A stretch of 64,000 nt of DNA, taken from Athripsodes cinereus (taxonomy: Eukaryota; Arthropoda; Insecta; Trichoptera; Leptoceridae). A program made the position numbers and the translations under genes. Below the pieces are notes generated by a model, which worked only from the letters and a program-made list of their open reading frames with translations, was not told the origin of the DNA and did no database searches. Within the stretch, counting starts at the first letter, position 1. Every line of letters begins with the position of its first letter. This document shows, one piece after another, positions 11,086-21,690 of this stretch. Location of the stretch: contig OX388307.1 of assembly GCA_947579605.1 (NCBI GenBank), forward strand, positions 18,639,237 through 18,703,236, given 5' to 3'.

Positions 11086-13149
11086 CCTATTCACTTTATT
11101 GTGAAACTTAGTTTTGGAGTGACTGTAGATAAATGACGGACAGCACCTGTACTCCTGACCCCAACAGGATAAGGGGAAAAATGTATCGACGTATATTTTT
11201 TTCTAGATAAAGAGTAGTATTTTGCATCACGATGATATTCTCACCATGGGAATGGGATATGTGTAGGTAAAGTAAAATGAAACTGATATACATGAATATG
11301 AAGATTCTCGTAATGTACTATTAGCTAGTTTTATGATGTAATCATTTGATTCGACATGTGAATTGTGACTATGATTTATATTAAGTATGTAATAGGCTTG
11401 TCAAATTCACTTTCCTGTTTATTTATGTGCTAAGTTGGCATTGGCATTGATTCAATTCATATTAGGTAATTATTACAATTTATTTTTGACATGCACTGAC
11501 GAGAAGTTATTTTTGGGCCTTTTTCACTCGAAAAAACCTTCGATTCAATGAAATTTCTTTATTTATTTTTTGTATTATTGTTATAATTAGATTATTTTAT
11601 TGTTTGTAAAAATCGTAGGTATATAATTGCCTGACGATTCCAAGTGCCAAATCAATGGCCTACGGATTATAGGAAAGAATAAAGAATTGATAGACAGCAA
11701 AATACCTACATTATATAACTTGTCTACCTGTTCAATATATAAGTATTCAACGGTACATATTTTGATGTTCCTACATTTTTCACAATATGTTTATTATTCT
11801 ATTAAATTATAACATATTTATAATGACTATGGATGTATTACAGCGTAATATGTCTATATATAAGTGTATATACCTGCTAACATGCTCCATGTTAATGGTG
11901 TCTATGTACGTAATATTTTTCTAAGTGGTGCATGAATATAGGTCATTCATCTCTAATTGGTCATGTACACAGTCCCGCATTGTTAAGGAGCTGTCAATGT
12001 TATGCATAAAGCACTGTTGGCTGCTGGTCAAACAACTGCGCATCATTAAAAAACAATTAGGATAACGATTGTTAAAAAGTATTTTTCTGAAAGGTTGTAT
12101 TGAAGTTTTCAGATAACGTCCACGATTGAAACCATACGCATAATGTTTTAAATTTTACATTGGTAAGTAATTGGTATTACTGTACCCTCGTATTTAACAA
12201 AACAATATCTGGAAATTTCATCTTATAATATTTTCCTACATTTGGTATAAAACCGTAACATTAGAGGGAGAATTCCAAAGTAATCAAATTCACATGAGTG
12301 TAAAAAAAGATTTACTCATCAATATTATTTTAATTGGTCATGAAATCAAATGATAATTCGAATTTGTACTTGGTTATTCGTATCGAGGTAAGCTTATGGT
12401 TATTGCTGTAACTTGGATAATACGAGATCAAGTACCTACGTCATAATATTGTAAGCAGACTGTTTGTGGTTTTCCAATATCCAAAATACATGCATTTATA
12501 TCAACAAAACACTTTTCGAGGAAACCAATCCAATATAAAATAGCTTCAGTTATTTTCTTACTATAAAATCAAATAACATTCCACTTTATGGTTATAATAT
12601 CATTTTGGTAATATTGTTTTGATCTATAATGAAGAAATAATTCTCGTAAATTCTGTGACTTATTGTTTACGGATAATGCTTCTAATAATTATGTTTTAAG
12701 ACTACTAAATCTAAATTGTCATTTATTTTTATCTATTTATTCATTATTTTGATTGCAATACTCACCCGTATTGTTAGAGGGTATAATTTGCGTGATATAA
12801 TTTTTGTAAGATGAGGATATTAAGACAATAATAATTCACTTTATTATACATGTAGGTACTACATAGAATCTCATCTGAGAAGAGAAGTTTCCGTATGTGT
12901 TAATTCGGTATTCGTCTTTAGTGCAATCACTTTACTGAATAGGATATATTTGCATATTATATTTAATTTAATAACTTTAAATGATATAGATACGTATCTT
13001 GACAATGCGCTTTCATATAAAGACTGTTTTTTAATGTTATTGTTGTCTTACCTCTTTTTACTAACATTGTACCATCATTGGAAACATACTCCTGAGTTCT
13101 GACTTACCTACGTGATCGTGTTTTAACTTATTTAAATTATTAAATACAG
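11086..13149. other. spacer, no gene supported
   Basis: 11926-12060 is a patch of higher G+C open on both strands (plus strand TQSRIVKELSMLCIKHCWLL) without recognisable homology. The rest is A+T-rich. Confidence 0.45.
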
Positions 13150-13290
13150 TTAATCCATCCTGGATGGTATGCCACTCATTCTGAATGCATTAGTTTTTGG
13201 TTGGTACAGGGAGGACAGCTTGCATGTTAGTTGTGCAGCTGGTCAGCTGACTAACCTACTTGATCCGTGAAGGTATACTAGTAGTAAATA
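13150..13290 (+). mobile_element. diverged SINE-like repeat (family A)
   Basis: A diverged copy in the same orientation as the 61.75-kb copy. Aligned landmarks are GGTATGCCACTCATTCTGAAT, GGAGGACAGCTTGCATG, CAGCTGGTCAGCTGACTAACC. The RTE-like end is degraded to GATCCGTGAAGGTATAC. It is about 5'-truncated relative to the best copies. Confidence 0.45.
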
Positions 13291-13900
13291 ACTAATTAAA
13301 ATCAAAACTTAATAATACAAATTGTAGATTATATATTTTTGTATAGAATTTCTCTACTAACATAAAAAAATTAAACACATAGATTTCACTACGAAAATAT
13401 ATTCGTGAAATGGAGAAAGATTGAGGTAACTTAATGGTGCAGTGATAATAAAAAAAATACTTTAAAAATAAACCGCATTTTGTTTTCAACATTATTTCAA
13501 AGTTGAATTATGTTAACTAGGTATGTTTGCTGAAAATCTTTAAGGAACTTCTTTTTTCTTGTACTATTAAGTGCAATAGTCGTTAGTGGAATCTCTTGAT
13601 TATGTATTTTTTTACATTTCACCAACGTTGCCAAAATTTTATTATATATTGTATTTCATTCCAATTTTCATATTTCAAGTAGATACTTTCTAGTTACAAG
13701 TTCTACAAATATTTGTCTTTTCTCTAAAAGTATGTTTTCTCGTAGGTACTTAAAATTTGTTACAAGTATAAATCACGATGCAAACATACTTATAAAATAG
13801 CTTGTGGATATAATTTTCGTATTCATTTTAGTTTCGTATTCATTCATTGTTCATGTTTCACTGAATTTACTTTACTAATAATTATATGGACAACTTGTAT
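13291..13900. other. A+T-rich spacer, no gene seen
   Basis: The minus-strand open frame 13292-13492 is AT-driven (Phe/Tyr/Lys/Asn) and not supported. Confidence 0.55.
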
Positions 13901-13902
13901 TT

Positions 13903-14215
13903 GGCGCCGTTTAATAATCCGTGACCTTCTCAAGGGCCCCGTGATTTCTCCTGAACAGTAATGTTTTCAGCTTGCTCCTGAGTGTGGCAGTAGGCTGGTT
14001 CTGTCTTAGATCCGATTGTAGTCGGTTCCAGGCGATTTACTGCGCGACGATAAAGTATCTCTCTGCGAATTTGGAAGTGTTTGCCCTATTGAGTTCTACA
14101 AATTTGTTGACGCTCAGCGAGATATATAGGTGGTGTGCCGCTTAAGGCCTTGTAGACCGTGAGGTACAATTTGAACTTCACCTCTCTCTGGGACTCTCTG
14201 CCAGAGTACTAAGTT
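13903..14215 (-). mobile_element. CR1-like LINE 3' remnant
   Basis: Read on the minus strand, it opens with KFKLYLTVYKALSGTPPIYL, the counterpart of FKVCLTVFKSI...PSYI in the 4.4-7.2 kb element. A frameshifted WN/LKT region follows, then the family 3' motif (GGGCCCTTGAGAAGG ... AAACGGCGCC) at 13905-13945. Several stops and indels make it an old copy. No trinucleotide tail is visible at its 3' side. Confidence 0.7.
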
Positions 14216-16827
14216 TGTAATTTAAGTTTATAATATCAGTTCATATAATGATACATTATTATTTTAAGCCTCTATTTAGATATTTTATGTCCATGAGATA
14301 AATTACAAGGTTATATGAGATTCATTTTTTTAAATGCCTATTGATTTACATTACAATGTGATTACCATAGTATGTAGATTATTTGCTTATTAATATCGTG
14401 GTCGATGTAAATGAGATATTTAAATGTTGTGTGACCGTATACTCAGCCGGAGAATATGAATATTTTCCAAATTTACCAAAATGTTATTACACCGATCCGA
14501 ACAACTGACAATAATAATTCAGATAATAGCGATGAAAGAGATGAAAGACTCTTTAATCCAATAGGAGGGAGCAAAACAAATTATTTTCCTTTCAGGCAAA
14601 CACATAACTTGGAATAGGTTGCCATTAATATTTATTTCATAAACAGTTATTAAACTTTTGTATACACCTCGCATTCATAGTGGACAAAAAATATTTGTTG
14701 TTATATTATGTATTAATATTTCGTTATCCCAATTTTAGTACAAAATCACCATCTATGTACGTTACTAATATTATTAACATTTATTATATTATTCTTCATT
14801 AAATATAGGTTATTAAATTATAAATTAATACAAATAATCAGTTGAGCTGTAAATGTGAATAAAATGAACATGTGTATGTATACAGTACATAACTCTACTA
14901 ACTCGGAATATTATATAATTTGGACAATTCGATAACACAAATATTACACTGGTACTGCTGTAGTTTTTTACTAATGTTTATAAATTACGTACCTAAATCG
15001 TTTAATTTTATAAAAGAATAAATAATGTGAGAGTATCTTGGTTTTATAAATTCTATCTAGTTCATCTACATCTGCTTGAATATAATTTATTTTTGTAGAA
15101 TAGAATGCTACTACTAAACACTATAGTGGAATAGAAAACACAAGAACTTTTTTTAGCCGCCGTTGCATTTAAGTTTTTGTTTAATAAAGCTTTTCTTTAC
15201 TATACTTTCACAATACATTATACCTAATACATATTTTATTTTTTAAAACTTTGGATTTTCCGGAATAATTGTAAGTATTTTGATTGCAACTATGAGTTAA
15301 TACAGAGCCAAAGAGTATAACATAGAAGAGACATTATGGACAGCACTGTAAATATACGTAACAATGCACCATAATACCTATAAATAAATACATTTAAGTT
15401 TTCGTGGGTTTCTGTTTAAATATTTACTATTGGAAATTAATATTAAAGTAATATCATTTGTATGTTGATGGATTGTCTTTCAATCACTATAAATGGATTT
15501 TTGTTGTTCTAGCAAGATAAATACAAACAAAACAAATATTTCTAATAATTCACCTATATTGTTATTTCTTCAAATACTTACATAATACTGCCTATTTAAT
15601 ATAAGTTACATTTAGGAATTGAATTTGTGGACTTTGTGTAGGTATATTTTTTATAAGTATTTTTAAATATGTTTTTACATTTTTTCTTTCTTCTTCTTTT
15701 TATTAAATAAAGTAGCTCAAATTTATGTTTATTAGTTGCTTAGGAAGGGTTCTTAATTGGTTTGCTCATTGCTAATATTAATTGTTATATTTATTGTTAT
15801 AACTGCATGATCCATAAAGAATGAATAAATAAACAACTTCTTGTACTGATTTCATTCTGGTTTGTGTACACTTGATTACATAAAATTTGAGTTGTCTTTA
15901 TAAAAGCTTATAATTATAATATATCGTTCTTATTCTCATCATAGCAACATTTTCACCTGCATGCTTACTTATCTAAATAGTATCTCTTAACCTGATTGGG
16001 GCTTTTTGATAGAGTCATCGCATTAGTATACAGCTTGTAGAGATTGTCATAGTATAAACACAGTTTGCTTCTCTTACTCTGAGTCGATAATAAGGCCTGT
16101 GTAAGAGTACTGCGGCTATTAAGAAAATTATAAATTCAACCCAAAATGTGCGGAAACGTGAATGTAACATAAGCCATAACGTTTTAAGTCAGATCATTTA
16201 TAAAGTAGGTATGTACATATAATCTTTATTATGCACATTAAGCATACACGCGTACGCTTTCATTGTCGGCTATGTGGTGATAAAAACGGAGAATTATTTT
16301 AAACAAAAACACAAATACCCGAATAAAACTTTTAAGTCCTATAGAAGTAAAGTATCGCATTAACATGCTCGTACTCAAGTTAATGGTTTTGAATTCACGA
16401 TTTAAATTCAATGGATTTTGTAAATCTTTTGTTACTTTTCATAAAACCATATACCTAGATATTTGACATGAATTGTTTAGACGTTGTGAAGATAATTATA
16501 AAGATATTGAGATAAAGTTACTTATCTAGGATAAATTCTTACACTTGTAAGATAAATTGTCTTTTAATGAGATGGTAGTGACTTTACTTAGTAGGTATAT
16601 ACTTATCTAATTTATATATTTACCCATTTTATTTACGTGCATACATACGTGAATGCTCTTAGCAGGTGGGTGACTGGGTAGGTATGTTTTGTCTTCATTA
16701 ATGCTTTGTTTGCCTCCTAATGGACTACTTCTCATTCTTCTCCTTACCTTTCAACCATCTCGGCTAATATTTTTCTCTTTTCTGACGAACAATATACGCA
16801 CTACATAATGTATTTCCTTTGTTACAG
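14216..16827. other. spacer with one weak coding-like patch
   Basis: At 14456-14617 (+) there is a 53-residue frame from ATG, rich in Asn/Asp/Glu/Arg (TTDNNNSDNSDERDERLF). The alternative frame at 14373-14508 is also open (VYSAGEYEYFPNLPKCYY), so no frame can be chosen. The region 15780-15835 ends in AATAAATAAAC like a LINE tail. The remainder is A+T-rich. Confidence 0.35.
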
Positions 16828-16858
16828 GTTAGTAGCAGAGTGGAGGAATATTTGGCAC
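16828..16858 (+). CDS. possible internal exon 1 of an unrecognised gene
   Basis: A 31-nt segment after a good acceptor (TTTCCTTTGTTACAG, ending 16827), read in phase 0 as VSSRVEEYLA plus one base. It ends before GTAATA, a weak donor. The 76-nt gap to the next open segment has the size of a minimal insect intron, and joining restores one frame. All three pieces of this model are inferred from splice signals and frame only; no family is recognised. Confidence 0.2.
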
Positions 16859-16934
16859 GTAATAAATGTAGCTATACATATATTTATAATATATATCTAT
16901 ATCTACTATCAACCTATGTAGTAATATAATGTAG

Positions 16935-17015
16935 AACGAGTGGAAATCACGTCTGGATTTGAGAGAATCCTCGAGTTAGAGAAGAATAACATTGTTCAGG
17001 GTTCAGAAATGATCG
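16935..17015 (+). CDS. possible internal exon 2 of an unrecognised gene
   Basis: An 81-nt segment flanked by TGTAG (weak polypyrimidine tract) and a consensus donor G|GTAAGT (17016-17021). The frame reads RVEITSGFERILELEKNN, then IVQGSEMI: charged, balanced and unlike the Phe/Tyr/Asn/Lys bias of chance frames around it. It starts with the last two bases of a codon and ends with the first base of the next, so both introns would be phase 1. It suits a helical segment near a protein C-terminus. Confidence 0.25.
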
Positions 17016-17544
17016 GTAAGTAAACAATCATGTTTCATATAATATTGTATGAACATTGTTAACTTTTAATACGAACATTGCATAGTTTACTCATATTGAT
17101 GGAATAGAATGAAAAAGTTTTCAGCATACTCGTATTTATTCTCTTTTCATACGTAATATGTAATGCCATCTTTTATTTATTTCCTGTATAATTTATTTTG
17201 GTTTGTAATAAATTCAAACATATCCCCAAAAGTCTTCGATCTGACGTTAGCAAATGCCATAATTAATATATGGAACGGATTGGTTCTGAGAATTGAACTA
17301 CTTGCGTAACACTTGCGCGAGAGGTATCAAATATGTATATATATTGATAAAAAATGTATATTATATTGTTATGCTGTGGTGTAAGTATCTACTAAATGTA
17401 TGTTTATATAATTCTTAAAAGAATTTGCATGCAAATGTAGAGTTGAATATAGAAAGATAGATATTCATATACATATATTGATATCTTTTTACAAAATTTC
17501 ACATGAAAATTCATATTAAATTATTTTAAATAAAATACTTATTT

Positions 17545-17650
17545 AGTATTTCCACTGTGACTTAATAAGTCGCGAACCAGCTTTCATAAACTTCCGCTCT
17601 CGTCATCCAGGTAGCGTAAAGTGATAGCATATTTCTATTCTTTGGACTTA
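17545..17650 (-). mobile_element. monomeric relative of the 52.0-kb palindrome
   Basis: Aligns along one arm and the loop of the 52011-52187 element: CCACT, GACTT, GCGAACC, TTTCA, CTTCCGCTCTC, then GTAAAGTGA. It has no opposite arm, so it is not a palindrome. Read on the minus strand the hammerhead-like core is altered (TGGATGACGA, with GAAA kept but stem II broken). A decayed or never-inverted copy is the likely reading. Confidence 0.55.
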
Positions 17651-18504
17651 ACTGGAGGCAGAAGAAGATATCCTATCGTAATATTTTTTTACGTTTGTAT
17701 TTATTACTTTATTAGCCACTTTTCCTCAATGAATACTCACAGCTTAATTTTCTCCATTGAGCCTATGAACATGTAAAATTTAAAAACATTTATACAGTAT
17801 ATTGGTATACTCATTAATATTGAGATCTAATTGTTAATTATTGTAAGAAAGAAATGCTGAAGACGAACTAAGTATATAATGTAAGTAGGTATAACTATTA
17901 TTTTGTTTGTATTCGATCGTATACTTTCCCATACCTTATTGCCTATCTCCATATACGTAACGTATATGTTATTCTACATCGTATAATAATAATAATATGT
18001 TGAGATAGGTAAGTACCTACTCGTTGCGCCATTACGTCTTAAGTACTGGAAAATATCGGCAAGGTCCCTCAGGGAAAACCTACAATACTAAACAAATGAT
18101 GCTTGCTAAGCCAATAGAATATTGTATCCTCTTCCAAATTGTTTTGAAAATTCGTCGGAGGAATTATAAATTTCCTTTTAACAATAATATATCTTTTTAA
18201 GCTTTTCATAGAATAAGATTTATGAAGTTAAAGATGAAACATAAAGTTTTAATAATTTATTTAGAAACAGCTTTATAATTTAATTGAAAAGTATCATATT
18301 GTTTTGTATGAAATGAAATAAATCTCAAATATTCTTGAATAGGGTAATACAGAATAACGCGCGGTTTATGTTTTGAAATCATTGATGGGTCAACGAGTAT
18401 TTTTAAACATTACTAATATTGTGAATAGAATAAATAAAATAACATTGTAAAACAATGCTTTTATTCTTTGACGTTTGTGTTTGCATTATTATTTTCAGTT
18501 TTAG
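17651..18504. other. A+T-rich spacer, no gene seen
   Basis: No recognisable feature. It would lie inside the ~2.9-kb intron of the tentative gene at 16.8-20 kb. Confidence 0.5.
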
Positions 18505-18785
18505 ATACATACATATTATATACCATCACGCCATTCCGCACACGTGGGGTAGTCAGTGAGCTAACTACATGTAATAAATATGAATGTTATCCTCTTCGTC
18601 CCAATGAAAAGTAAGACATTCAGGGTGGGTGGTAGGTTTATATACCCTATCGCTGAATTGAATATGTTAAATGTCTAAAACGTAATGTTTTACGAATATC
18701 TACCTCTTACAGGACTCTCGAAGTTTAACAGAAAAGAGTGGAAGACCTATTCTTTACTAGGGACTACACGGGGTGATTTTATTCA
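18505..18785 (-). mobile_element. SINE-like repeat (family A), near full length
   Basis: On the plus strand it starts with the tail (TACATACATATTATATA, then CCATCACGCC...GTGGGGTAGTCAG), passes the shared middle (CTACATGTAATAAATATG, TCTTCGTCCC, CATTCAGGGTGGG, ATCGCTGAATTGAATATG) and ends near AGAGTGGAAGACC. The minus strand is therefore 5'-to-3'. Its 5' part contains CTTCGAGAGTCC, which could be a decayed polymerase III B box. Confidence 0.65.
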
Positions 18786-19948
18786 GTATTTGTTTTAAAT
18801 CTTAATTGAAAAATGTCCCAGATTTTCTATATAATGATATTTAATCTCTGATAATGATATTAAATATAAATGTCAAAAAATAAACGAAAATAAGCAGTGT
18901 ATTTCATTTATTATATCTAATAATTTATTTTGTCATTTAAAAACCATTGATACGAAGAACAAAGTTTACTTAGATTTACAAACGAAAATCTTTCGCGATG
19001 ATTTTGCTTATCTTCCGCAAAGATCGAACAACACTGGTATATATTTATATTGGTGTAGGTAAACGTAGATTCAAACATGAGATTGAGATGAGACATAACA
19101 ACGTGACTTGATTCTGTACGGAAACGATTCTAGGCAGAGGGAAAACACACCTTATCTCGTTTCCGGTGTTTATATATTGCTAGAGCAGTAGAGTATCGGC
19201 AGTTTCTAAAATCTAATCATAAACAAGTAGGTACCGACCTATACTTACACATAAACCCGTATAAATATCTCACGCGGTGTTTGTGTGACTCACATCATAA
19301 CGTATTGTGTCAGGGGAGTAAGTCTAGGAATAAAATGAATGCAACCGGTTGCTCGTAGAATTTAACATGTTTGTTGGTACGCCTATCGTGGCATGCTTAC
19401 TTTCATTGAAACGTACTGAGAGTCATACTATATAAATGTACTAATAATACTCGTAATAAATACATCAAGTTCAGTGAATGTGAGGCGCGGTGCGAAGTGA
19501 GAGAACGAGGGTAAAGATAGAACCACTTGTGCTGTGAGAGACGTGAAGCCTCCTGGGTGTAATGTTTGTGCAGAGTACTACGCGTTTACTACATTAATTT
19601 ATCAACATTCTCTAGTCAGAATGGTAGTACAGTACTATGGAACAAAATTATCATTATATTATTTTTTTCCGCTAACATAATAAACACGTGCCTGCTAAAA
19701 GGCCTCCTCGTCTACTTTAAAAAAATGCAAAAACACTGTTTTATACTTTGCGTTTTCCTTTTTTATTTTATTATTTTTACCACGCCGTTTACTGGTAGTT
19801 CAAAAACATATTCTGATGATGTCATATATTTACTTGAATTCTTTTACGGAATTATTGAATTAATTCCATATATAGTATAGAACAAGGAGTTCTTGATATC
19901 ACGTGAATAAAATTTCACCAATAACTTGCATACTGAACCCATTTTCAG
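18786..19948. other. spacer with a G+C-richer patch
   Basis: 19290-19560 is less AT-rich and contains TTCAGTGAATG (an arthropod-type TCAGT initiator) near 19480 and a donor-like AGGGTAAAG near 19510. A non-coding first exon is possible but unsupported. The 104-codon frame at 19566-19880 is Phe/Ile/Tyr-rich and taken as chance. Confidence 0.35.
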
Positions 19949-19980
19949 ACATCTCTCTGTGTGCCCCTGAAGCTGTATAA
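19949..19980 (+). CDS. possible terminal exon of an unrecognised gene
   Basis: Preceded by the acceptor CCCATTTTCAG (ending 19948). In the phase required by the donor at 17015 it gives D-ISLCAPEAV and a TAA at 19978-19980, making the proposed protein end ...SEMIDISLCAPEAV. The hydrophobic C-terminal Val could be a PDZ ligand, which is speculation. No canonical AATAAA is seen within the next few hundred bases, which weakens the model. Confidence 0.15.
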
Positions 19981-20340
19981 AGTCGGGAGATACATTTTAT
20001 GACATGTGCCTAATTAACTGCTCAGTTTCAATTCACAGAATAAGTAAATTTTGGGGTTGATGAGATTAGAAACAAAGTTGATAATTATTTTACTTATTAT
20101 CATGACGTACGAAAACAATAATTTTACTGTTGTTACGGTGCTTGTTAAGAAGGTTGGTACTATATTTCGTACATAAATCATTTCTTTGTGATGTTGGATG
20201 AAGCTTTATTGATAATCTAATAATTGTTGTGTTTATTTCCTAATCAGATTATGAGAAAATGCTCGGGTGTTTCTCGCTAGTGATGTTATGTTATTATATT
20301 ATCATATTAGCACACATTATGTATTATTAGTTAGGTAGGT
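19981..20340. other. A+T-rich spacer, no gene seen
   Basis: Would be 3' UTR if the upstream exon model is right. No clear polyadenylation signal was found here. Confidence 0.45.
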
Positions 20341-20366
20341 ATATATTATATATATATATATATAAT
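20341..20366. repeat. (TA)n microsatellite
   Basis: About 26 bp of alternating TA, interrupted once near the left end. Confidence 0.9.
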
Positions 20367-21022
20367 TACCATTCTAGAACTGCCGCCTTAACAGATAATC
20401 TAATCTACATATCGTCTATTATACTTATTTAATTTTATTTATTTACATAACATTCATTATCAAAAGTTATTTTACTTGCAAACATTATTTTACTTCATTT
20501 GAGATTCTACGTCATCGTATTATGCTAATTATAGGTAGGTAATGTTTTGAAACATTTATATTGGATAATCTATTAGTTTTTGCATATGTACAATTTGTTT
20601 GACAACTGTAGAAATTTTGTACCAATCTATATATTTCTTTGTTTGATTTGTATTCGAACTTGGATATAAACATTGAAATATTATATAATGATTTTACTTA
20701 ATACTTTTTCAAGATATTATGCTAATAACAAATCATACACATCAACAAATTTTCTTTAAAATACAAAATAATTATTATTATGTTCGAAAAGGAAAATGAG
20801 TTCATGTATAAATTATAATTTGTATTTATAAAACAACCTAAAAAAAGACTTAAAATTACAATAATTTTGAATACATTATACTCACAATTAATATACATAT
20901 TTTTATTATACAATGCTTAACGATGAAAATGTTAAATTTATTTTAGAGTTCGAACAATCGAATCTCGTAATCAAATTTCTTTTTTTTCTTTTATTAATTT
21001 TATGATAGGTATATATTTAAAT
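20367..21022. other. A+T-rich spacer, no gene seen
   Basis: The minus frame at 20722-20913 is Ile/Asn/Tyr-rich and not supported. Confidence 0.55.
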
Positions 21023-21073
21023 TATCCATAGAGTATAACCAAATTTCTTTTTTATGGTTATACTCTATGGATA
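21023..21073. repeat. perfect 19-bp hairpin
   Basis: Arms 21023-21041 (TATCCATAGAGTATAACCA) and 21055-21073 are exact reverse complements across a 13-nt T-rich loop. The stem is short for a microRNA precursor, and no pairing continues outside it. Confidence 0.85.
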
Positions 21074-21599
21074 TTATACAATGTTGTTTCCTTTTTAATA
21101 TTAATAACAAATTCTCATAACTTGCCTGCATTGTTTGGTCAATCGAAATTTTAGAGCAAAATCATAATTGGTCACAACTTTATCATTCTAATTCCAATAT
21201 TCAAACGTCTATGAAATTTATGAGATAAGTAGTGTTTGACATTTGAATCCACTTCTCTGTTAGAATGTCATCTGATCTACTCTCTACGTTTCCTTAGTGG
21301 CTCTCAGCAGTAGCTTGCAGATATCTGCACAAACGTGCATATCGATAAACACAATACAATATAATGTAATATGTGTAGTTAACTGGAGACATCTCAAGAT
21401 TCTCTGTTTGCATAAAGTATTTATAACAGCCATTGCGCCATACATTTATACCGACATTTTCAATAGTTCTCATACTGTTTCTTTAGATTAAATACATATA
21501 TGTATAGTGCTCCATTATTTTTAGGACCTCTCAACTCTTAGTAACTAAATCACTCGCATATTGGGTGGAATGCCGATAAATAGGCAATAATAGGTAAAA
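21074..21599. other. spacer, no gene seen
   Basis: The plus frame 21297-21491 has no recognisable similarity. Confidence 0.5.
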
Positions 21600-21690
21600 A
21601 ATATATTATACCTTTTATTTTAATTGTTGTAATACTTGTTGTGTTGACTGTTTGTTCCCTTCGAGAAAAAATAAATAAATAAATAAATAC
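21600..21690 (+). mobile_element. possible LINE tail with (AAAT)n
   Basis: A T-rich stretch (TGTTGTGTTGACTGTTTG) followed by five AAAT units (about 21668-21690). It resembles the 3' ends near 11.05 and 51.2 kb, but without the GGC/GCC hairpin. Confidence 0.3.

Noticed and set aside
19566..19880. 104-codon open frame
   Set aside because: Rich in Phe/Ile/Tyr codons from AT-rich DNA and without recognisable motifs.
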